Made by a program: the position numbers and the translations under genes
The notes under the pieces: generated by a model
Told to the model about the DNA's origin: nothing
The model's input: the letters and a program-made list of their open reading frames with translations, nothing else
Database searches by the model: none
Shown here: positions 9,968 through 23,000 of the stretch, piece by piece
Numbering within the stretch: position 1 is the stretch's first letter
How the letters are laid out: each line of letters opens with the position of its first letter
Assembly (NCBI GenBank): GCA_013368315.1
Contig: JAACJM010000246.1
Coordinates: 1-64,000 of the forward strand
DNA from: Tetrapyrgos nigripes
Lineage: Eukaryota; Basidiomycota; Agaricomycetes; Agaricales; Campanellaceae
DNA: 64,000 nucleotides
Direction of reading: 5' to 3'

Positions 9968-11716
9968 TCAAGAAAACAAAACACCAAAATCAAGCCCTCT
10001 AAACAACCCATCTTGCGAAAACCTCACAAGCGCGTCTATACCCTCTGGTAACATATCCTCGGTCCATTGCAATTTCACCTCATGCATTCGACATACATCC
10101 TGCCCAGAACGATGTGCAGCGATTCTCGACTCGACCATGCCAACAAAAAGAGGGGCATCAAAGGACATCTTTCCCTCCAATGTCAGTCTCTTCAGATAGG
10201 GTAGAGTGCAGGGTCCATCGATGATTGGTTGTTGCGGGCGGAAGGTGAGTAGCTTGATGGCTCGGTTGGTGAGTGTAGATATTCCGCGTAGCTCAAGGAT
10301 CCGTAGACCCGGATACTCCTGAACAAAACTAAGGAATTGTTCCTCGAATATCGTAGCAGACGTTGCAAAATAGGTCAAACTTGGACAATTTGACCTCTGG
10401 AACAGAGAAAGTATGATTTGGAGATTAAATGTATGTGGCTCCGAATTCTCCGTGAATATTTGAAGCGATGGAAGAACGAGTGTATTCAGAAGCTGGTAGA
10501 TAGTGGAATCGTTCTCCAGAACGATAGGCTCGGATCCACGAAGTTGGACTAGGCGCTCCAGACGAAGTGTATCCAGAGCAGGGAGAGTCACAGGGGTGAA
10601 CTCTATCCCTTCCCATTCCGACGTGACCACGGAGAGAGTACTGTATGTAATCTGCAATTTCTGCAAATTCTCCATCCGATTGAGCGTCGAAAGAACATCA
10701 TCCAAAGACGATGAATCAAAGAACAATGTGAGTGAATGGAGGTTTTCCCAACGTATCCCCATCGACGTAATGTCATACCTCAGTACCACTTCCCTCAGCA
10801 TAACAGCGTCTTCGAGAACGTCACAAACGCTATCATCCACATCCCATTCCCTCGTGAACGAAGTGCTGAACAAAGTCAACGACTTTGACAGGAATGGTTT
10901 AATTTGAAAAAGACACCGCTGGATGAGTCTCGGGCTCATAGCAACGTTGAGACGCACCCAACGATCAGCCGTGGGGATTAAGGTGTTTAAAAGAGGATGA
11001 TTGGGCTTCAAATCCGCTGCGTAGCTAGTGCTGAATAGCCCGATGGTCAAAGGAAGTTGTTTAGACCGCTGGAGGTGCAAGCCCAGAAGTAGACTTTGTG
11101 GTGTAAAGGATCGGGAGGTAGTCGGGTCGTCGAGGAAGATCTGAATATCCGACCACAGCTCAGGTGTATCCAACGAGATCCCTCTCCATCTTCTACAAAC
11201 ATATCCAATGACCCAGCGTACGCTCCTCGTCGACAGGGGATTATCCCAGTCCTTGGAGTTAATCCCATCCTCCACACAACCTCTAAAAATCGGAATCAAA
11301 ATTTCACTGGGAAGACGACGGATAGAGTTTAAGACTGTATCTTGATCAGTGATGTATGAACTAAGCTCCACCATCTCCTTCTCCAGAGCCACCCGCTGTC
11401 GGTCGAGGAGTCTCAATTGTTCCTGGATGGAATGGACTTTGCTTTTCGCGCTGTCCAAGCACACACGCATGGAGTCTAGCTCACGGTCGATAGGGCATTC
11501 GTTTGACATAGAAAGAGCGTGTATACGAGACCGGAAGGAGGTCCAGTCTAAGGTGTTTGGGTGAGGAGATACGCTGAGACTTGCATGACACTTTGCGCAG
11601 AGCAGTTCCGGATCCTGCGCTGTGTTGCAGCGACTAGGGTTTGTATTAATCTGTAGTAAATGAGTGTATTTACATCTTCTAGTTTGTTTCGCGTGTTGGC
11701 TTACCATGGCGTACAA
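9968..11716 (-). CDS. F-box/LRR-like protein
   Basis: Long open frame of up to 582 residues. An N-terminal CAKCHASL patch is followed by a predicted coiled coil (about residues 80-130, LLDRQRVALEKEMVELSSYI) leading into an F-box-like helix set (RRLPSEILIPIFRGCVED ... YVCRRWRGISLDTPELWSDI). The remainder has irregular leucine-rich repeats (LPALDTLRLERLV, YPGLRILELRGIS, LPYLKRLTLEGKM). This coiled coil-F-box-LRR layout is typical of the very large agaricomycete F-box family, thought to act as substrate receptors in SCF ubiquitin ligases; the target is unknown. A 54-nt GT-AG intron just after the ATG at about 11706 is possible (GTAAGC...CTACAG, in frame either way), which would remove 18 codons. 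The frame shows no damage. Confidence 0.85.
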   Translation of the reverse strand: MYAMVSQHAKQTRRCKYTHLLQINTNPSRCNTAQDPELLCAKCHASLSVSPHPNTLDWTSFRSRIHALSMSNECPIDRELDSMRVCLDSAKSKVHSIQEQLRLLDRQRVALEKEMVELSSYITDQDTVLNSIRRLPSEILIPIFRGCVEDGINSKDWDNPLSTRSVRWVIGYVCRRWRGISLDTPELWSDIQIFLDDPTTSRSFTPQSLLLGLHLQRSKQLPLTIGLFSTSYAADLKPNHPLLNTLIPTADRWVRLNVAMSPRLIQRCLFQIKPFLSKSLTLFSTSFTREWDVDDSVCDVLEDAVMLREVVLRYDITSMGIRWENLHSLTLFFDSSSLDDVLSTLNRMENLQKLQITYSTLSVVTSEWEGIEFTPVTLPALDTLRLERLVQLRGSEPIVLENDSTIYQLLNTLVLPSLQIFTENSEPHTFNLQIILSLFQRSNCPSLTYFATSATIFEEQFLSFVQEYPGLRILELRGISTLTNRAIKLLTFRPQQPIIDGPCTLPYLKRLTLEGKMSFDAPLFVGMVESRIAAHRSGQDVCRMHEVKLQWTEDMLPEGIDALVRFSQDGLFRGLDFGVLFS

Positions 11717-12267
11717 CTAGTAAAGCACGTAGAGTCAGGCCCAGGCCGGTACCGTCGAAGTCAACTTGAGGAAGCTGACTCAGATGATGTTTGTTTGGTT
11801 CCACGGGTCTGGACTATCTGTGAGCACAGTCACTCAAGCCCCTATTTTCTGTACCTTTGCGCTGAGCAAGCCTAAAGCATATCTTATTGGCAGCGACTCG
11901 TACAAAATATGCACACCAGCAGAGAAATAACAAGCATGAAGCTAATGTGATCTTATATCTTCCGGATCCTTTCATCTGTTCATCCAATTTACATCGGCTT
12001 CAGACTCAGAGCCTCGTTCGACTGGCCTATCTGACGCCCAAGTCAAGGAAGTAAGGGGAATGAGGTTTGGAGTTCGAACTGAACATATCTGCAGTAAGGA
12101 ATCATGATGCATAAAATAATAATATCAATACTAGTAGCGACAGTACATATATACAATAGCACAGTCACTCATCTACAAATACTGAAAGGAATGTTTTGCA
12201 CGCGCAATCCACACACAGCTATGTCCACCCAGGAAGAATGCCAAAAAGAATGTCGGACCTAACAAAT
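11717..12267. other. intergenic
   Basis: Upstream of the F-box gene and downstream of the LtrA gene (both minus). A GGCCCAGGCCGG tract lies near 11733-11745. No gene or RNA was recognised. Confidence 0.5.
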
Positions 12268-15200
12268 CTACTGAGTAACTAACGACTGGACCGAGCTTTG
12301 TCGCCTGCTATGACCACTGCCAGGCCTTAGATTAACCTTTTGCACACGCGGTCCAAAATTCGGTGCCCCAGAAGGTGGACTCATCATCAAAGGACGAGGA
12401 TAAACTTTGTTATCGGGATCATAAGGAGCCTCCGAGTCAAAGGCGCCGAAAGCTTCACTGTGGAACCCCCCTTTCTGGCCCATGGGCTCTGCATAGACAA
12501 AGTAGTCCTCATGTTCGGAAGTACCGGTCCTGGTATATCTCCCACCACCCACACCTCCGCGGCCACCTCCACCTCCAGGTCGAGCTCTGGTCATACTACG
12601 TGTCAAGGCGGAGGTGGAAGAGCCAAAGTCGCTGAGAGCTCGTCCGGCCAGGCCCAATAGAATCTAGAAAACATGGTATGAGGTGAGATTGCAAGCAAGT
12701 GCCTGTTATGGCCAGTGAAGAAGACGCACCAGTTCAATCACTTGTTCGACGAGTAGGGCAAATGCGTATGGGGGCAGACTACAGAATCGAGGTTATGGTT
12801 TTGTCCTGAATCACCCATATCGAAAAAGACGAAAAAGTACTTACACCAATGAATGCGTGGCTAGATACCAAATTCTAGACCCTTCATAGTAGAAGTCGTC
12901 CGTTATGATTGAATTAGATGCATGGATATCGATGGCGGTGAAAGCGATGATGGCTGAGCCCATCAACAGTCTACTGATTGTCTGGCCCCATTCGTATCTG
13001 TCTAATAGTTTCCAAGTCAGAATCCTTGCCAAGCAGCATGAGCAGCAAACGCTATATACCACTCACCTCGTGGCCACTGTCTGATCAGTCCCATCAACCC
13101 GAGGGTTACCAAAACCGAACCTCCTGCTGCGTAGAACCACAGAGCGGGAGTCGCATTGGAGATGATCACCCCTTCCACGACGTCATTAAAAGTTTGATTG
13201 TTAACCAGAGTGATGTTGTCAGGATCTGGCTGGTAAAACGCGTCCAGCTGTGCAAGCAGAATGCCTGAATCGGGATAAGAATCGAAATTCTAAAACAAAA
13301 TGATAACAACAACAACATCATGATCAAAGAACGAAGATGTCTGGTTAAATGGTAAAGACAAACCCAAAGGACCCTTTCAACAACATAAACATCCATTTGC
13401 AACAATGCGTTGTAAGGATATTTAAATCTGTCGGGATCATCGGTATGGTCGTCGTCATCAGCGATGTCCATCCAGGAGTTGACGAAGTTCAGCAAGTCCG
13501 ACATCGGGACACCCTGTTTCTCCAATTGATGTTGAATATTGCTTGAGGCATAGTCGCTTTCGTTGAGATGGTTAGGGAAGCCTTTGAGTTCCATTATGGA
13601 TTTGGATTGCCGTAAAAAGTCGAGTGGCATTTCCAGAGCGTTACCCAAGTTCTATTCACAATGACGGTCTAGATGAGCAGGAAGGTCGGAAAGCACCCAG
13701 TAGGAGGAATCACTCACACCAACTGTCAACATCGTCGCAATTCCTTGAAGCGTCACGATGATTGCCGAAAGATAAAAGAATTGGAAGAAAAACAAGGTGA
13801 TCGCACGCCTGTTACTGACTTCATCTGGCTCGGGAGTGCCAAAAAACAACGAGAATAGAAGCAAAAATGTCACAACCCCACATATAATAAGACCCAAACT
13901 CTCCCCTCCAATCGAAACATTCCCAACAATATACTGGAACCCATGGGTAATCTTATCCAGACCACCACCCAGAATGATAACGAAAACCGTTGCACTTCTT
14001 TCAATGATACCTTCGGCATTATAGCGCACTCGACCACGACAAAAACGAGAGATGGCAACGTAATGAGCGGCGACTTCTATAAGAAGGGGAAGTACCATAG
14101 GACGAGTTTGGCGATTTGATCATCTCTGTCAGGGTCTTTGCCGATGACAGCGAATGAGACGAAATAGCAGGTGCTGGAGAAGATGAGAGATGCGATGTGC
14201 ACCAGCAGTGCTGAATGGTCAGAGAGTTGGAAACTCCGGCTTCTTCGAAGTGAATGGAAAAAGACTAGCAGAGCACCGGGATCAGATACAACAGAAGATA
14301 GGATCTTCAAAGGTAAACGAAATCGTGACGCACCGACGAGATATTGAAGTAAGAGCACGAAACGACTAAACCCAACCGTCATCGCAATGCCCCTCACATT
14401 CAACGTCGGCAGTCGATCATCCCGGAACTTTTGTACATCCAGGAAAGGCCTCGAAAAGTCCTGATCAGCCGCTTGCTGAAGATGGTCAATCTCTGCTTCT
14501 TCTTTCGAGTTGTCCGCAATCCCATTTGTAATATCAAAGTTCCTTGTGAACGCCGCGAGTGCACAGAAGACGAACACTTGGAAGAAGATGAACGCGCGAT
14601 GTATCCAGTCCGACTGGCGGAAGCGAACGTTGTAGGCGACTTGACTGGCCCAGACCCACCACACCAAGGCAAAGAAGACTAGGTAGGACCAGACGTTCTG
14701 GGAGATGGAGTAGCATTTGAGAATAATGAATAGGACGGACGATGTTTTATCGAGGTCTCCTTACTGAGGCTGTCAGAATGGTCGTTCCATCCCTAGTGCA
14801 CTGCTCAGCAGGGAAAGACCTTTATCACGAGGCGTGCACTCACGTCAAACTAGCAAATGCTGTCGTCATGGCTATCTCCAGCAACTAAAATCCTACAACG
14901 TGAGTGGAAAGGCACACACGGCTTTCAGGAAATTTCGACGAACCAGATCACTCCATGGTACTTCAGCGGGGGACACCGATAGTTCGCCAGGTTCCAAGCT
15001 CTGTGGGAGGGAGATGTCCAGGGTTAGTGTCAAGTGCCAGTCTAGTGTCAACGCTGTAGAATAGTAGTCAAAGACTAACCGGATCTTGAGTATCGGTGAA
15101 TGGTGAGCTCATGAACGGTACCAGACTCTCTTTTCTCTGTTTGACCAATGGATTGCTGCCAACCCAGAAAACAGGAATTATCCTCAGTGTCCATGGAGGA

Positions 15201-15344
15201 GGAACAACTACCTATCATGACTCACCTCAGATCCACGGAAGACTCCCTAAAAAAACTTGAAACCCGATTATGTTTGTTTGTGACCATGGGGTCGTCCTGG
15301 GACTCCATCGAATCCATTCCTCCGGAGTGCGACCGTCGGGGCAT
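12268..15344 (-). CDS. LtrA-family (low temperature requirement A) multi-pass membrane protein, with a frameshift
   Basis: A gene with many exons. Early exons resolve cleanly: 15226-15344, 15080-15155, 14944-15000 and 14844-14884. The family signatures are W-S-D-L-L-L-E-I-A followed by AFASLT (the usual W.ELFFDLA...F), then WWVWASQVAYNVRF and ATVFVIILGGGLDKI. About ten hydrophobic helices follow, then a Gly/Arg-rich cytosolic tail ending ...QSLVTQ. The family's transport or other role in fungi is not established. Oddities: between LVLWYFPFL and IEVAAHYVAI the frame slips by one nucleotide at about 14058-14065 with no possible intron, and the junction joining AFASLT to the next exon (near 14750-14844) is also off by one phase. 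Either the gene is decaying or the assembly has indels. A 27-codon C-terminal piece (13166-13648) holds a non-membrane loop before the last helices. Confidence 0.8.
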
Positions 15345-15949
15345 CCTGGGTGCCGTCAAGAAAGGCCAAGAAGAAAGAGAAAGAGAGACAGAAAGAAAGA
15401 AAGGGTGGTATCAATCGTCCGACACAGCGCCCAATTTTATGTGTAAAATTTCAGGCGTCTATGTCTTTAATCAGTGATGACAACGACCCTAGCCGATAGG
15501 ATGGGCGCTGAGCGCTCAAACCTTGATGCCTTGATGTATCGTCCGTGGATCCTACGCCAGGAGGACTGCGTCTTGCCGCCCCATATCAAGCAATATGATG
15601 AAAAGGACCGCCGCTTACAGTCGGGATCCTGCATCCCCAGTGTAACCCGACCTTGAACTCGACAAGGCCGGGGTAAAAGATTTTCATCGGAGAAAGTAAA
15701 CTGTACCTGGCATTGCCACTGGCAACACATCAGACTGTAGGACTTCTGTCCCTGCAACGGAAACAATCGCGATCGACGGGGTACTAAATTTGGTATAAGT
15801 TGAAGCCTTGCGCCGTGCGGCTTGCCATGTTGCCAAACGGACCCGGATAACTGCAGTTGTGAATACATGGGATGAATACAGTTACTAATTAGATTGAATA
15901 GTGTCTGAAAGTAAGTGTCCGGATTCGCAAGAATATGTACTATGTTTTA
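15345..15949. other. upstream region of the LtrA gene
   Basis: Contains an AG-rich tract near 15365-15400 and an open minus stretch (15467-15868) with no family resemblance. No core promoter element was recognised. Confidence 0.4.
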
Positions 15950-17361
15950 CTAGGAAGCTGGCCACACCGGGAAGCTGGCCATTTGGTGAATATCTCTAGA
16001 ACCAGGACACTTTGGCTAGCTTTTGTAAAATCAAAAAAATACTATTAAACAATCCTCGTTCACGTACCAAAGCTCGTCTGGCAGGAGTAGTGGTCATTGA
16101 GATATCGGCAAAGTTTGACGTGAAATGATGGGAATTACGGGAAATCCTTATGTAAGCAACTGCCCATGGTAGTGTAATCGCACCGTATCTCGTCGTTCTC
16201 TGCATCGTTTCTGTCCATTTTGTACTCCTTTTGTTCCCTTATGTCTGGGCTTCTTTAGCAATCACCCTATTTGCTTGTTTGTACAATAACCCGCCTTATG
16301 CACCTATCTTAGCTTGAATATTGCTTCTCTGCTCAGATGCTGAACACACCACCTTCTGCCTCGCATGCTGACTCCAAATGACTTCAGGGCGCAACGAAAC
16401 TTTGCAGTCTCATTTTTGACATCTTATTTCATGCAATTTTGCATTTTTCCATTTTTAGGGGTTTCCCTGATGCTTGAGCAGGCTCCATTCCTCGCCTACA
16501 CCTTTGGTGTAAGGGCTGAGTGATGAAGGCCTTGGGTGGAAGCAACTGATTTGAGGGACCAAAAGCTTCATAGTTGTGTAACTTGACCTTCAATCTTGAC
16601 TACTAAGCATGATTCATGATGATTGTTCCTTAGCCCGTGCACTCAGGAGATGTTGAGATTGGGAGGTTTTGTCCCAAATATCACCATCTTCTCGCTGACC
16701 CTTAGTACTAATTGTAATAACAGAATAGTGCTCCAAACAACTTTTTTATACTTCTATACAAGATTTCAATTGGAAAATTGTCCTCAGCACTGTCATTTGG
16801 TCTCCAAGCCCCTGTGCTCCATTATGCCTTGATTTTGCCTAGATCAATTCTCAACCTTAATTCTCTTGATGATTTCACTTGTAGTCAGGGATTATGACTC
16901 CAGCACACTACGAGGGCCATCAAAGAAGTCCCCAAAAGATCTCAGCACACCATTGCAGTATGTGACAAGGTCCAAAAATTACACTGCTTACTACCCATCT
17001 CAATGAGGTCTGACCGCTGACTAGTTTCCACATATTTCATGCCATTTACATCAATCCATGTCTGTAGATTATTCCAATCATGATTCCTATGTATTGGTAT
17101 GCTATTCTGAGTACATAGACTTGAGTTATAGGCGGGGCATGGTACATAGTGCATATGTAGTGTTAGAAGGAGAGGAGAGGAAAGTTAAGAAATATAAGGT
17201 CTTTTATTATCCCAAAACACTTGGATATGTTGAGATATGTGTATAGCATAGCTGCGCATGCCTGGAGAGACAGATGAACGACTAACAGGAGGAGAAATGG
17301 ACGTTGTCGTTGACGCGGACTGATAGCTTACAAATATTCTCACGCGTGGCCAGCTTCCTAG
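15950..17361. mobile_element. TIR-flanked non-autonomous DNA transposon, about 1.4 kb
   Basis: A perfect 16-bp inverted repeat bounds the element: CTAGGAAGCTGGCCAC at 15950-15965 and its reverse complement at 17346-17361. The left end repeats GGAAGCTGGCCA a second time, and both ends continue with a similar GAATAT block. TTTT lies next to both ends, but a target-site duplication is not certain. The interior is AT-rich and holds no transposase frame. The superfamily is not identified. Confidence 0.6.
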
Positions 17362-18150
17362 TTTTGGCTAAATTTCGACTCGTCGCAGAAAAATATTCAC
17401 TGAGCAATCACTTTCATTGATAAAAATACCATCCATATTTTTCCAATAGTGAGGATCCTACGCTATCGATAGACACCATTTTTTTAGCTCCAAGGCAATG
17501 CTGTAATTAATAATGTTTTAAATACGCTATGGTGGCCAGGTTCATGGTATTCAATAGTACCTTAGCGCTTGAGATGGCGAGGTCTGGGTGTGGCTCCGAG
17601 TAGCTCCGAGTGTGGGTTTAGGGCTGGTCTTTATATTTGCCGGTGCTTTGCCGGGTCCTGGATGATCTCACCCCGTTTTCTACGCATCAAACCACCATCA
17701 ATCCATCTTGCCTTTGACTCGTCCGACATCCCGAATAGCTTGAGAACGAGACAGATGGTGCCGTCTGATTTCCAGTTGGTTTCCATTACTTAATAGAAGG
17801 CTGTCTGTGAGACGGATAACATACTAGTACTACTACTACTGGTACCAGGACGCGTACGTGTACTACTAGTACCTGCACTTATAGTACTTCAACTTGTCAA
17901 CTTATCCCAATTTTATAGCCCATGAGAGGATGCGTCAGCAGTTGCATCTCAGCCCTCTGATTGATCACAGGACCGTGACCTTTTTTAGCACTGGGCGTCC
18001 TTTTAGGTCGCAGTACTTCACTTCTTTCCTGCCTGCCTTCATACGTGGTAGACTGCAGGACCGCGATCAAGCTCTTCTTCGTCTGACTCGACTCGAGGCT
18101 TCGAATCCTCCCTTTCAAGACTCAACCTCTCAATCCTATACTCATCCTAT
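17362..18150. other. intergenic, upstream of the extended SDR gene
   Basis: Includes a short self-complementary tract at 17820-17888 built of ACTAGTAC/TACTACTAC/GGTACC/ACGCGT pieces that could fold into hairpins. No gene was recognised. Confidence 0.4.
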
Positions 18151-19717
18151 ATGACTCGGAACGGTCGAATTCGAACAGTTCTGGTGCGTTGTATTTGGTT
18201 TGCATCCTTAAGTACTACTATTCGGGCTTTGGATTATAACTCAAGTCATCTCTCAACCAAACCATGAATCGTGAACTTCTACTCTAGGTCACCGGCGCCT
18301 CAGGCTTCGTCGGATCACACGTCGTCAAAGCGCTCCTAGATGAAGGGTATAATGTTGTTGGGTAGGTACCAGTTCGTCTTGGAACTTCTCTCTCTTTTTA
18401 CCTTTGAACTCGAGACCACTTACTGACTACCACTATATGCAGCACAGCCCGACCCGGCCCTAAAGCAGAACATATGAAGAAAGCATGTCTTACCTATGGA
18501 TCTGAACGATTCCGCGTTGTCGAAGTAAATGATATCTTCAAAGACACGCTCCCCGCAGATACCTGGAAGGGAGTGGACGCACTTATCCACGTAGCTACAC
18601 CCCTAACTGGCCCTGGACTTGGTAAGACGCCGATTGAGGAGGTTGTTAATGTGAGTTAATGTGGTTCTTCATCTGAATGCTTTCTCTATCAACTTACCAT
18701 CTAATACGATGCCCCAAATACGAATCATACAATCCAATCCAATCCACATACTTATACGCGTGTAGAGCTCCATCGACGGAACACTAAACATCGTCAAACA
18801 GGCGTATCAAGCTGGAGTGCGTACCATCATCGTCACTGGGTCCATATCGGCCGTGGTGCCGAACGATGAAGAAGAGGTTAGGGAATATTATGGGAATGAA
18901 GGTGCGTACGAGCAGTTTTTTCCAGATCTCCTTCCTCCTTTATATCTCCCTTGTAATATATCTAATGCATTATTTGCATTGCCAGTTTGGAACCCCATAA
19001 CAAAAGAAGAAGCCTTATCCAAGAACGACTTTGTATCAATCTATGTAGCTTCGAAAAAACTCGCCGAACAAGCTATTTGGGAATGGGCTGACAGTGTCGT
19101 CAAGGACGATAATATTAATCACGTCGACGTTGACGTAACTATCCTCCACCCACCACTCATCTTTGGTCCCTACCAACCAGCTGCAGAATTCTTCCTCGTC
19201 ACCCCAGAAACGCACTCGACGAATAGGCATCTCTACGAATTGATCAACCCTTCTGGAAATTACCCATTTCTTGCGCTTTGGATTGATGTTAGAGATGTTG
19301 CGAAGGCTCATGTGAGGGCTTTGGGTAATGGTACCAATAGTACCGGTGGTCTAAAGGGCGGGGATAGGAAGAGAATCATCATCGGTGCTCCTTATGACTT
19401 TGATTTCAAGGAAGCGGTGAAGATTTTGGAAGAAAAGAGACCAGAATTGAAGACTCAGGGTAGGATCATTAGCAAGGAAGTGCCTGTTGTAAAGGTGAAG
19501 CATTTGGGTTGCGATATGAAGAGGGTTGAGGAGGTGCTTGGGATGAAGGAGAAGGAGTTTATTACGGTTGAAAAGGTATGTCACTGTCCTAATAGTAATT
19601 CGTCTGGTCGATGTTAATGACTGACTGACTGCTGATTTTCATCCTTAGATGCTTCTGGATACGATTGATGATTACCTGGCTTACGAACGCAAGTGGATTA
19701 AACAGGGGAGCATTTGA
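18151..19717 (+). CDS. extended SDR, dihydroflavonol-4-reductase/GRE2-like NADPH reductase
   Basis: Six exons: 18151-18183, 18288-18361, 18443-18650, 18766-18901, 18986-19575, 19649-19717; 369 residues. All junctions are GT-AG and in phase. The N-terminus has the Rossmann motif VTGASGFVGSHVV with a following TARPG, typical of NADPH-binding members. The catalytic region has VTGSISAV and YVASKKLAE (Tyr-x-x-x-Lys), followed by the family's PPLIFGPYQ strand. The C-terminal half carries the usual DVRDVAKAHV helix. The fourth intron (18902-18985) is 84 nt and free of stops, so an unspliced reading would add 28 residues; splicing restores a family-like WNPITKEEAL. Relatives reduce aldehydes, ketones or flavanonols, so the substrate is open. 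The gene is intact, which contrasts with several neighbours. Confidence 0.88.
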
Positions 19718-20052
19718 CGAGCTTTCCCAGACGTCTTTTATTGTATTTTGATGGATATGTAAAACCCGAAGTAAAATTTTGACCGACCCTAAAGTGCCAA
19801 CTTTCTTTCTTTCTTTCCGTATTCCCGCAGAAGTACCAGGTAGCAAGCTCTCTTTCTCGCAAAAGACATCCTGATGACGAAAGGAGGACGCTGACCAACC
19901 GCGAAAAGGGCAGCAATTATTGACTGGCCCCTTATTCTGTCTCGAATAACATGCATGAACAGAGAGGGGAACGGACTCCTTTCTACACTTCTTTCCTTGC
20001 TTTCACATCCAGCTTGGTGGTGGTTGGCTCTACTGCTTCCAAGCCTCCCGCC

Positions 20053-23000
20053 ATGTCGCTGGGATTCCAAAATCTGGGTCTCTTTTCCCTGTTCTCCGTC
20101 TTGTTCTTGTCGGCTTCGCTATCGGTATCCGCACAGAACATTCGTCCAGGAGCTATACCTCTCGCCGTCCGGTCTCCTTCTCTCAGTGCATGGCTGTCAG
20201 GTCCACAAGCACCATCTGCATGGCCTCAATTTTGGACTCAGAGCAGGGTATGTAACTAGACACTATCAGAATCGCTCAATGTATCATAACTAACTGTGAC
20301 ACGAATACAGACCCTCGGCTGGTCAGGTCTCATCCGCGTAGACGGCCAACTCTACGAATGGCTCGATCTCGCTTTCGAAGGCGGTGGTCTCACTCTCAAT
20401 CAAAACCCCAAAATCTCCACAGCGTCTCTCCAATCCATCCAAATAACACCCACACAAACTATCATGTCCTACACCGCCGGTAACAGCACCAATAACAACA
20501 ATCTAGGCCAACCCCTCATCTCGTTCAACGTGACGTTTTTGAGTCCTATAGAACCAGGAGACGCAGCGTTACAGAGTTTGGAATTTGTCTATGTGGATGT
20601 GGATGTGGAGAGTTTGGATGGGCAGGGACATGATGTGCAGGTGTATCAGGATTTTAGTGGTGGTGGGTTCGTATTCTTTTTTGTCTCTTCCTTCTATTTC
20701 CCTTATGCATCATTTATCGTAGAATGGCTCTCGTCAGACAATACATCCCCTATCAAATGGACAACCACCACTTCTTCTTCCGGCCCGGCCGTGGTATATC
20801 ACAGTGCACAGAAACAAGCTCCGCAGAGTATGGTCACCAACAACGAGATGGCGGAGGATGTGACGCTCTACCATGCGACGATGCAGACCTCGGGAATGAC
20901 GTTCCAAACAGGCGACCACCACGTCGTTCGTTCTTTATTCTTGAACAGTGGGACGTTGGCAAATTCGCAGGATACGGCGTTTAGGGAGATATCTGAGTGA
21001 GTGTGCTATGCGTCTTTTATCCTCTAGTATGCGATACCATTGGTTAACCATCCTCTTCCACGTTCCACAGCACCTTCCCCGTTTTTGCATTCTCCCAAGA
21101 CCTCGGAACTACCACCTCAACTGGTTCCTCTCCCGTGGTTTGGGCAGTTGGAATCGTACGGGACCGTAGCATCAACTATCCCGAGTCAGGTGGGACGCAA
21201 GGTCTCTCGCCTGCGTGGAAGTTGAGATGGGGAAGTGTTGGAGAGGCTGTGAGCGACTTTTCTTTCTTTCTTCTATTCTTAGATTTTGGCCTTGTCCCCC
21301 TCTCCCTTTTGTGCTTGTGTCTCTCTCTTCTTTGATCTGTTTTTGCCTTTCTTCCTCTATTTTCAATTTCTTCATCCTCTTTCTCATCTTTCTCTCTCAT
21401 CTTTTTCTTTTCTTTTCTTCTCTTTCTCTCTTCTTTTTTCTTTGACGTTGTCTCTGTCGCTAACAATGCACCCACTTGCCAGATCCAAGCCTTCCTCTCC
21501 GACTCTTCCGACGCTCTTTCTCGTTCTATGGCTTTGGATGCCAAGATCCTCAGTTCCAGTTCTGGAGGCGCGGGTGGGATCAGCTCCCAGTACGCAGATA
21601 TAGTCAGCTTGGCGATGAGACAGGTATTTGGGGGATTGGAGGTTACTGTGAGTATGAGTGTTTCTTCGTTTCATTTCGCATTCCTCCAACTATCACAACT
21701 ATCACCCTCATCATCATTAATCAGTATACGTCTTCAATCGTCATACTCATTATACACCTCACAGATCTCACCCTCATCCACATCCCGCAATGACATCCTC
21801 ATGTTCCTCAAAGACATAGGTATCTCCGAGCGAGCTCAGCCAGTGGAAGTATTATACACCTCCTGGCCAGCGATGATGTATGTCAATGCGACTTGGGGGA
21901 GGTATTTGTTGCAACCTCTCTTGATGTATGAGGGGAGCAGTGGTCTTTATCAGACGAGTTATGCGACGCCTGATTTAGGTGAGTGGTCTTTCGTTGACGT
22001 TATTCTTTGTTCCTTTCGTCTTTAGCTGCTTTTATGTGTCTTCAATCACAAACGATATCGATTATTGATGTCCTTTCCCCTTTACCTAGGCAACGCATAC
22101 CCCTCACTCACAGGCAACTCGGCCCCAACGTCCTTCGATCACTAGATGATACGAGCTCCATGTTGATTATGGCGTATACCCATGCTAGGTTTAGTGGAGA
22201 TGGGAGCTTGATTGGGAAATATGTGAGTTGACTTGCTTTTCTTTGTGTGTACAGACGAATTTTGTTACATGTACGAAAGCAAAGTCATGCTAATACCTGG
22301 CTGTTTTCTAGTATGACGTCTTTAAGACTTGGACAGACCAACTTGTACCAAATGCGTTGATGCCGAATGGATTGTGAGTGTCTTTCCTCTAGCTTATTCA
22401 CTTTGTCCTCCACTTTCCTTCTTCGCTGCTTCATGCTTTCCCTCCTTCCTCCGTCCTGTCTTTCCCTTCCTTTCCCCTTCTTTCACTTTCATTTATTGCC
22501 GACGCTAACATCAACTCTGTAATACAGCTCAACATCCGACGGCCAATCCTCCGCTAATATGACCAACCTCGCGCTCAAAGCCATCCTCAGTATCAGAGCT
22601 ATGGGTGAAATGTCTGATGCTGCAGGAAATGAGGATGATGCGAAGAAGTATAGAGATCAAGCGAGTGGGTATATTCAGCAATGGGTTTCTCTTGCGACTA
22701 GTGGGGCTGGACATTTGACGTCTACATATGGAGACGCTTCGTCCTGGGGGTTGATGTACAATTTGTATGCGGACAAGTTGATGGGGACTAGGTTGGTACC
22801 GGATGATGTGAGTATATTATATGTTCTTTCCGAGTGTTGAGTGTTTTGGTTTGGGTATTGACTAATATTGCCGCTTTTCTCATACGTAGGTTTACTCGAA
22901 TCAAACCAGTTTCATTGCCAGTCGAGCGCAGAATGCTCCTTCGTTTGGGTTGCAGTATGACAGTAATGCCGATGATATAACGAAGAGTCGTAAGTTTCTC

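Noticed and set aside
14885..14919. 35-nt intron after FLKA in the LtrA gene
   Set aside because: Too short; a 59-nt intron (14885-14943) with donor GTTCGT restores the family motif W-S-D-L-L-L-E-I-A in phase.
18080..18105. tRNA T-arm-like sequence GGCTTCGAATCC
   Set aside because: No matching acceptor, D or anticodon stems could be formed around it.
21176..21689. Lys/Glu-rich minus-strand frames
   Set aside because: They lie over a polypyrimidine intron and exon edges of glutaminase 1.
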